From assembly GCA_022605955.1 (NCBI GenBank), contig JAKCOZ010000039.1, positions 5,885,501-5,949,500 of the forward strand: a stretch of 64,000 nt of DNA, read 5' to 3'. This document shows positions 57,363 through 64,000 of the stretch, piece by piece (position 1 is the first letter of the stretch; the number at the start of each line of letters is the position of its first letter). The stretch is from Rallus limicola. Lineage: Eukaryota > Chordata > Aves > Gruiformes > Rallidae. Under the pieces are notes generated by a model. The model made no database searches. It was not told the DNA's origin and saw only the letters and a program-made list of their open reading frames with translations. Made by a program: the position numbers and the translations under genes.

Positions 57363-57382
57363 ATGGTTCCCACCGCTCCGCG
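57363..57382 (+). CDS. PHF11: PHF11 coding exon 1 (predicted)
   Basis: It encodes MVPTAP plus two bases, ending at the strong donor CG|GTAAGT. The phase fits exon 2 exactly, giving R then FPAPGVFPIMAKM; human has GVFQVAEKM at the same place. An unseen exon between is possible, and translation might instead start at the ATG at 62,417. Confidence 0.6.
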
Positions 57383-60300
57383 GTAAGTCGCGCTGGGCGG
57401 GGGGAAGGGACGGCGGGAGCTTCTCGGTGTTCGGTGCCCGCTCAAGGCGTGCTACCCTCTCGGCAGCTCAATGAATGGGCCCGGCTCGGCCTGAGGGGGC
57501 CGCTTCGGCTTTTCCTGGGCGGTGGCGGCTGCTGCTGTTGTCTTGGAGGCGCCCCCCGAGACCGGGCCTGTTTGGGCCCTGAGCCTCTCTGTGCGGCAGA
57601 GCCTCCTGGGGAGGCTCAGCGCTGATGCAGGCCCAGCTGGTGACAGCTCAGCCCGCTAGGCCTTGAAGCTCCAGGGCACGAGGGGAGGCACCACCTCGGC
57701 AGGCTCCATCCCAGCCCTGCCTCAGCGCCCAGGTGTCAGAAGTGGGGGGAGGCGATCTGCATCCTTCTCCCTCCAGCTCGGCTACGCGGTGCTTAGTGGT
57801 CTTAGCAGGGCAGTAACTGTTAGGCTCCTAAAAACGTCACTGCTGCGTTTAAAATGCTGGAAGCGGTGTGTCAGTACAGGGTAAGGTGTCACTGCGTGAA
57901 ACACATCTTGGAGTGATCGAGGACCTCTTAACAACAGAATTCTAAGCTTCTCCCACCCAGCTGTGAGGTTCCCAGCACGAGAAAGGCATGGACCTGCTGG
58001 AGCAGGTCCAGAGGATGTGCAGGGGAACAGTCAGAGGGCTGGAGCACTTATTCCGTAGAGACTTGGTCTTGTTCAGCCTGGAGAAGACTCCAGGGAGACC
58101 TTATTGTGGCTTTTCAATACTTAAAGGGGGCTTATAAGAAAGATGGAGAGGTTTTACCAAGGTCTGTAGTGACAGGACTTTAAAAAGAGGGTAGGTTTAG
58201 ATTGAACATAAGGAAGGTGTTTTATGAGGAGAGAAACTGCAACAGTTTGCCCGCAGAAGTTGCAGATGCTCCTGTCACCAGAAATGTTTGGGTAATGTTG
58301 GATGGGGCTTTCAACAACCTGATCTAGTGAAAAATGTCCCTGTCTATGGCGGAGGAGTTGCACTAGGTGATCTTCAGAGGTCCCTTCCAACCCAAACCAT
58401 TCTGTGATCTTGCAGATAGGTGAGGGCGCTTAGATCCGATGAGGAACCCATTGGTCATCCCCATCACCTGGATCAGATACATTAACATTAACATATACTT
58501 TTCTAAAGATGTTTTATTTATTTCTTTAAAAATATTTCCCCAGTACTGAGTGAAGGGTGATCAGAAAGATGGATTTCTTTGTTGGTTTTATTTTGAAAGT
58601 TTTGCAAAGGCGGGGTGTGTTTGTGCTGCTAATGACTTGGTGAATAACAGAGGTCACGCCTGGCTTATACATGACCAGCAGTGCATCTTTCCTCACAAAA
58701 TTCTGAATGAAAGGTGCAGGGTAATAGGTGCAGAGTTTCCTTCCTTCTCTCTGCTTCAGCAAATCTACTCCCTCACTATACTGAGGTGGAGAACTGAGCA
58801 GGCGGTGAGGCTGGGTGGCAAACTGGAAGTTGGGGAACTCATGTTGTTCTCCTTACTCCCTGCTGATGTGCTGTGTGACATTCCATGCCTTGGTTTCCTT
58901 CTGGGTAAAAATGTGTATATTTATGTGCCAGGATGCTTTCGGAGCTGGTTCTGGAGAGGAAGTACTTGGGCAGTGTTTCAGCAAGGTGTATTGGAAATGG
59001 CACAGTCCCTGTCCACTTTCTACTCTCTGTTTTGTTTCCTGTTTTATTCTGCTTTGTCACTGCTGCAAAAAGAAATCAAAACTGAAACCAGCACACAGGA
59101 GCCTGCACAGGTACCAGAGATGCAGCCAGAGGCATGTGGCTGTTCCTTTCCTTCAGCTGCTTCTCCTCTGTCTTCTGATTTGCGCCTTCATTTGCTCTGT
59201 CATTACTGGAGGGTGGTAGAAGGGCTTCTGACTCTTACAGGTGAATTATTTGCATTAGGTTCCCAAAGTCCACTTCTGTGGTAGGGAAAGCAAAAGCTGG
59301 CAGTGAAGAGTTGCAGAAAGACTTTGTGACAGCAAGTGGCTTGACTACAAAATAGCTGGTGAAAAATCTAAAATAAGTGGGAAATGATGCATGTCCAAGG
59401 GACAATCACAGTGCTGATGCCACTTAGGAAGGAATTCAGGGGGAGTAGAATGTGAAAGCGTCAGGTCCGTGCTCAGAAGCGATCCAAAATATGATAGTAA
59501 ACATTAACATATGAGATAGTAAGAACTATTAAGAAAAGAACTAGTAAGAACTATTAAGAAAAGAGGAAAATAAGGAGTGCCGTTGTGACCATGTGTTATA
59601 AATGGTAGCCCGCCCTTTTGAAGGTTGTTTGTTCCTCTTGGAACATAGCAGGAGGACTAGAGAAGAGATCGAGAAGTGACAAGGGTGATCAGAGATGTGG
59701 AGGAGCAGGTTCTGTACAAGGAACAACTAAATAGTTTCACATTATTCAACTTGGAAAAGAGAAGGTAGGAGAAAGAATGTCAGGTCCACGCTGTCACGGG
59801 CGTTACTGGAGGAGCTGAGTAAGGAACAAAGATTTCTTCCCCCTTCAGTCAGATCCTGGTGTGTCAGTGGAATCAGTCAGTGAGCAGCAGGCTTCAGACC
59901 TACGAAAGCAAGGTGTTGTTTACGTGAAATGCAATTAAACTATGGAACTGGAACTATGCCCTTAGCCTCTCCCTTCTCCCTTGAAGCGCCCAGGCAGATT
60001 GGTTGCCTCTTCTAGCTCAGTACCCTCTCCCTGGCAGTACTCTGTAGGAGAAAGAAAAGAGCACAGGGCCAGAGCATCACTCCTGTGGGGGACAGGGTAC
60101 GGAGCGAAACGGGGCAGCGGATCCGGCTGCTTCCGCAGTGGGGAACAGCCAAAATCTGACCTGCCACCACTTTAAGGTTCCTGCAGAGGCACTGGAGTAA
60201 CCCAATGTCTGCCCTTGACTGAGTGTCTTCTCTTCTCCTGCAGCACCAGTGTTTCTCCTGTAAGTCTGTAAGAACACCAGGGACTGTAGATTCCATCTTT

Positions 60301-63300
60301 AGCCTCTTGCTCAAGAAAGTCCCAGAGTCCCTGGAACTGGATCCACTGACTGGGCCTGAGCAGGACCTATGTATCTACATCGATTCCAGGTACTAGTGCG
60401 ACACTTCCTGACTTCTAGACCACTCAAACTCTAGCTTGTTCTGCTTTTTAATTTCTTCCTGTGTTTCTGGCCTTCCTGTGTATGGTGTTTCTTGCTGCTG
60501 CATCTTGAGTGCTGTGTTCAGTTTTGGGTACCTTACTGCTGAAGTATGTCAAAAGAAGGGCAACAAATCTGGTGAAGGGTCTGGAGCACAAGTCTTATGA
60601 GGATCAGCTGAGGGAACTGGGATTGTTTAGCCTGGAGAAGAGGAGGTTGAGGGGAGACGTTATCACTCCCTACATCTGCCTGACAGGAGGCTGTAGCCAG
60701 GTGGATGTAGCCAGGTGTCCCTTCTCCCAAGTAAGAAGTGATAGGACAAAAGGAAATTACATCAGGTTCCACAGGGGATATTTAGATGGGGTATTAGGAA
60801 AAATATCTTCACCAGATGGGTTTTTACACACTGGAACAGGCTGCCCAGGGAAGTGTCACCATGTCTGGAGGTATTTAAAAGACCTGTAGACATGATCCTT
60901 AGGGACATGGTTTAGTGGCCGAGTTGGCAGTGCCAGGTTAGTGGTTGGATTTGGTGATCATTAAATTAATTCCCAATCAAAATGAGCCTATGGTTCTAAT
61001 ATTCCTGTTTCTAGGCATTTCTACTTTTTCTATTGTATTTGTTTAACACTTAGGTTCTGAGGCTGATGTGATGGTCACTGAACAGATGGATATAATGAAA
61101 ATCAGCCTCTACCCTGCCTTGCTTACAAAAAGTAGAAGGATGGGGCGAAACAAATAAATAGATGGGTGTGAAGGTGAGGTGGCCAGTGGTGATTAAGTAA
61201 ATTCATAGTGGCAGAGCCAAAGGAACAACAAAAAAAAAAGCCCCCTTGTACTCTGGTGTTCTTACTTAAGACAGCCCCCTCCACTTTGTGGAAGGGAGAT
61301 AGGAACTAATGATACGGGAGGTTGGCTGTTGAAAGCCACAGAATGGTGTGCAAGATTTGCTGGGCTGTGAGATTTCCTGCCTGTTTTGTGCTCGGACCTT
61401 CCTGCCTCTCTCTCACTGGAATCATGTAACTTCAAATCTTCCTACTTCTTGAAAGTAACAGCAGACTTTTCTTACCCTTACCCTACAGGAGTTTGTGCTG
61501 TCAGAGGTGACGTCTCCAGCAAACGGCAGTGTGGAATATTGCACCTAGTAAGAGTGGGGAATCCTTCAAGATTTCTACGGTGGACTTGCACAGAAACCAC
61601 AGACAAAGTAAAACTCTTGCTACTAATGTGTGGCATGGTGCTCTAAACTGCTTGGGGGGGGTGGGGAGGTGTAGGTAAATGCTTATCCAGAAGTATTTAG
61701 ACTGTTTCGTGAAGTAAGTAGCTGGCATTAAAATTTTGCAGCTGCTGGGTGAAAAGAGAGACCATGTGAAGAAGAACAAGAACAATAAAGACTAGAATGG
61801 ATGTGGCCAGGAAAAGAGGACAGATGCCTGTGGGGCAAATCCCAGGGTACAGAGAAAATTACGTTGTTCAGTTAGTGCTCCATCTCATCGAGAGAGAATG
61901 TTCAAATCTCTCATCTCTGACTCTGGCTTCTGCCCCCTTTTATTTACAAGCTTCTCAGTGCTTCTTCACTACATCCTTTTTAGAGTAAGAAATTGTGTTT
62001 CTTGTTTTCTGTGGACTCCTAGAATGCGCTAGGGAAGTTTTGTGGACAGCCATGTTGCTCTCCTTCATTGACATACGTGTGGCAGAACTAGCTTAAGGAA
62101 AGCAGTGCTATGAATGATCCCTCCCAAATAAAAAGGACTTCACATCTAGGGCGTGACTTGTGTGCCTGCTCTGCCTGCTGTTGTTGGAGCAGATGTTGCC
62201 AAGCAAGCTTGAAAGCTCTGTTATCACCCCATACACACCTCCCATCACTTGTTAGTGACTTTCTAAGAGGAAATAAATCAGTTTTCCTCCTGCTTTTGCA
62301 GTTGCAGTGCAAGTGCTAGCAAGCTCTGCTTTCCTTTGTCCTTCCTAGCATAGGATAGCTGAATCAGTTGCTTTGTGTTTTGTCCCAGGTTCCCTGCTCC
62401 AGGGGTCTTCCCGATAATGGCGAAGATGGTGAGGAGAACGTGTGCGTTTTGCTCGGACGGGGAGGCTGGTTCTGTGATGTATATTGCCAAAGAGCGAAAT
62501 ATTGCAGCTCATCAGGACTGTCTGGTGAGTGGTTTTTAGTCAGTACCTAAGAGGAATGAGGAAAATGGGCTAATGGGGAAGCTTCCTCTGCTTGTCTATT
62601 TCTGACTCTGCGATGGTGCCTGAATTAAAAAGTTTGTTGTGTTAAATTGAAAAGCTATGAAAAGTAACAGGGCTTGGCCAGAATTTGAGAAAGGGGGAAG
62701 ATGCAGCTGGAAATGTAGAATCACATTTGGTGGTTTGGAAGGAATCACATTTGGTGGTTTGGAAGGACCTCAGAGAACATCTAGTCCCAACCCCCTGCCA
62801 TGGGCAGGGACACCCTCCACTAGACCAGGCTGCCCAAAGCCCCATCCAACCTGGCCTTGAACACTGCCAGGGATGGGGGCAGCCACAGCTTCTCTGGAAA
62901 ACCTGTGCCAGGGCCTCACCACCCTCACAGGGAAGAATTTTTTTTTCCTCGTGTTGATTAGAAAAAAGTTGTGGATAACTTCCCCTTCCTTACTTATTGT
63001 GATGGCTCAGGACTTCTGTGGGGCTTAAAGTGGCCCAAATGTGCATAGATGTGTTTTCTGTGGGTTTCTCCCAGGCTTTGTATGATGTTCCCATGTTTCT
63101 CACATAGTCAACTGTTGTCAGCATTGGACTGTGTGGAAATTTTATTACAGAGAAGTGTTGTGTCCAGCAGGTAAGAAGATGTTCAAAGTGTGGAGGTCTG
63201 TCAGCCAAAAGAGCTTCTCCTTACTCTACACAGCCTGAAATTCCAGACTTTCTTCATTCACCCTTCTTACTTAGCTCACTTTCTTTTCTTAGTTCACCTT

Positions 63301-64000
63301 CAGGTCATGTGAAATCTCCTATATATAGGAGGACAGAGAAACTTTAAACAGGGAAGAGGTTTAGGTATATCTCCTTGTTCAGTCTAGGTGAAACCTCCTG
63401 AAAACCCAGAAAGAGAGACCTTTCCTAGGTAGGGCAAATGCAGGAAGAAAAAAATATGCCCTTCCTCCTTCTCTGGAATGCACTGGTGAACTGAGTCCCT
63501 CTGTTAGTTCTTAATGTTATTTCTTTTGTCTCTAGTTATTTTCCTCAGGATTTGTGGAATCTGAAGAATACAACCCAGATAATCTGGACATAAGGTTTGA
63601 TGTGGCATCAGTGTTGAAAGAAATGAAGAGAGGAAAGCGGCTGGTAAGGAGTTTCTTTCTAAATCTACGCTTAATCCTAGCTCATAGTATGAAGACTGTC
63701 TGTCCTTTTTATACTTGGAAAAAAAATGGAGGTACTTGATGCTAATATACTAGTAGGGAAATCACAGATTTAGAGTTAGAAACATTGATTTGACATTATA
63801 TTTGGTGAAATTCAGTTCACTTCATACTAAAATGTCTTGGGTTTTTTCTGACCTTGTCTAAGTTTCCTAAGAGACTTTGGTAAAGGACTAAGGCAGTGCC
63901 TGAAACAAAATTATGCAGTTCATTAGAGGGAAACACCTTCTGGTTTTAGCAGAACGAAGCTTATTTATATGAGGTTTTCTTACTGGCATTGTCCTCAGCT
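57363..64000 (+). CDS. PHF11: PHF11, PHD finger protein (partial: exons 1-3)
   Basis: PHF11 is a nuclear PHD-type protein implicated in T-cell cytokine gene expression and DNA end processing; human PHF11 is about 330 residues. Three exons are visible, encoding residues 1-88; the gene continues past the right edge. Exons 2-3 carry MAKMVRRTCAFCSD, NIAAHQDCL, LFSSGFVESEEYNPDN and FDVASVLKEMKRGKRL, matching human MEKRTCALCPKD, NIAAHENCL and LYSSGLVECE. C25, C28, H48 and C51 form the pre-PHD zinc knuckle of the extended PHD domain. It lies 6.3 kb downstream of SETDB2 on the same strand, as in human. Confidence 0.92.
57962..58412 (+). mobile_element. CR1 LINE 3' fragment
   Basis: A plus-strand copy with 'CTGGAGCAGGTCCAGAGG', 'GGTTGGATGGGG'-type block ('TGTTGGATGGGGCTTTC'), 'CTAGGTGATCTTCAGAGGTC' and the tail 'CCATTCTGTGATC'. 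Confidence 0.9.
59310..59780 (+). mobile_element. Old CR1-like copy
   Basis: Features such as 'GGCTTGACTACAAAATAGC', 'GTGGGAAATGATGCATG' and 'ATTCAACTTGGAAAAGAGAA' match the order of CR1 blocks but are strongly diverged. It has no tail. It also contains the 25-bp duplication. Confidence 0.5.
59518..59566. repeat. 25-bp tandem duplication
   Basis: AGTAAGAACTATTAAGAAAA + GAACT starts at 59,518 and again at 59,543, nearly perfect. Confidence 0.9.
60505..60985 (+). mobile_element. CR1 LINE 3' fragment, diverged
   Basis: A plus-strand copy with 'GAGTGCTGTGTTCAGTTTTG', 'TAGCCTGGAGAAGAGGAG', 'GAACAGGCTGCCCAGGGAAG' and 'GTTGGATTTGGTGATC'. The tail is decayed. Confidence 0.88.
62389..62524 (+). CDS. 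PHF11: PHF11 coding exon 2 (start of extended PHD)
   Basis: The acceptor is TTTTGTCCCAG|GTTCC and the donor CTG|GTGAGT. The frame is open from the first base: FPAPGVFPIMAKMVRRT, then CAFC, SVMYIAKERNIAAHQDC, L. The Cys-x2-Cys ... His-x2-Cys pattern is the pre-PHD zinc knuckle. Confidence 0.94.
62716..62945 (-). mobile_element. CR1 LINE 3' fragment with duplicated tail unit
   Basis: The minus-strand CR1 markers are 'GGAAGGACCTCAGAGAAC', 'CCAACCCCCTGCCATGGGCA', 'CATCCAACCTGGCCTTGAAC' and 'CACCACCCTCACAGGGAAG'. The first 48 bp are two copies of a 24-bp unit (62,718-62,741 and 62,742-62,765). Confidence 0.9.
62946..63535 (+). other. PHF11 intron 2, rest
   Basis: No further repeat or gene is recognised. 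The end is a pyrimidine-rich acceptor before exon 3. Confidence 0.6.
63536..63643 (+). CDS. PHF11: PHF11 coding exon 3
   Basis: The acceptor is TTTTGTCTCTAG|TTATT and the donor CGGCTG|GTAAGG. It encodes LFSSGFVESEEYNPDN, then FDVASVLKEMKRGKRL, 36 residues in phase 0, as in human LYSSGLVECEDQDP and the KKEIQRGRKL end. The PHD finger itself should follow beyond the window. Confidence 0.95.
63644..64000 (+). other. PHF11 intron 3, start
   Basis: No further exon or repeat is recognised up to the window edge. Confidence 0.6.

Larger units (their letters stand above)
57383..62388 (+). other. PHF11 intron 1 (5.0 kb)
   Basis: It holds two clear CR1 fragments (57.96-58.41 and 60.5-60.99 kb), an older CR1-like copy (59.3-59.8 kb) and a 25-bp duplication. 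A 244-codon open frame at 58,550-59,284 matches nothing I know. A segment near 58,870-58,915 (GCTGTGTGACATTCC...TTGGTTTCC) vaguely resembles an ancient SINE. Confidence 0.6.

Noticed and set aside
57083..57625. 180-codon open frame across the PHF11 promoter
   Set aside because: It crosses the strong donor used for PHF11 exon 1, is G/C-driven and has no domain.
58870..58915. Ancient SINE (MIR-like) segment
   Set aside because: A short stretch resembles the MIR core, but it is too brief and diverged to call by eye.
1..64000. CRISPR arrays, operons, plasmid or phage-type systems
   Set aside because: The window is clearly vertebrate nuclear DNA with introns and LINEs. The tandem repeats seen are micro- and minisatellites, not spacer arrays.

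Overview
The window is vertebrate nuclear DNA, almost certainly from a bird. It holds many CR1 LINE fragments with the avian 3' end (ATTCTATG-type repeats), spliced genes with GT-AG introns, and GC-rich promoters. Three protein genes are recognisable, and their order and orientation match the conserved CAB39L / SETDB2 / PHF11 block of human 13q14. I cannot tell the bird species from the sequence alone.

Layout. (1) 1-~31 kb: 5' part of CAB39L (MO25-beta) on the minus strand. Only the first coding exon (920-1021) is in the window; the rest of the gene lies beyond the left edge. The following ~30 kb is read as 5' non-coding introns and holds CR1 copies, one solo endogenous-retrovirus LTR, simple repeats and a second GC-rich island (~9.65-10.85 kb) that may be an internal CAB39L promoter. 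(2) ~30.6-32.3 kb: a CpG-rich, head-to-head promoter with CCAAT, ETS, YY1-type and NRF1-type motifs, serving CAB39L leftward and SETDB2 rightward. (3) 32,273-51,033: complete SETDB2 on the plus strand. I rebuilt 13 coding exons whose phases all agree, giving 704 codons plus TAG with MBD, pre-SET, split SET and post-SET regions intact. (4) 51.0-56.9 kb: SETDB2 3' UTR and intergenic DNA. (5) 57,363-64,000: PHF11 on the plus strand, cut by the right edge. A short first coding exon at its GC-rich promoter joins in phase to exons 2 and 3, which encode the start of the extended PHD domain.

How the genes relate. SETDB2 is an H3K9 methyltransferase-family protein and PHF11 a PHD-type nuclear protein; CAB39L is a scaffold of the LKB1-STRAD kinase complex. 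CAB39L and SETDB2 share a promoter region, so they may be co-expressed, but no shared biochemical pathway is implied.

The window looks like an ordinary, well-conserved avian gene neighbourhood. I see no sign of a novel multi-gene system. The most informative non-gene signals are two near-identical solo LTRs in opposite orientation with perfect 5-bp target duplications, a CR1 nested inside another CR1, a second CpG-rich island in the CAB39L 5' region, and a few hairpins and palindromes near the genes.
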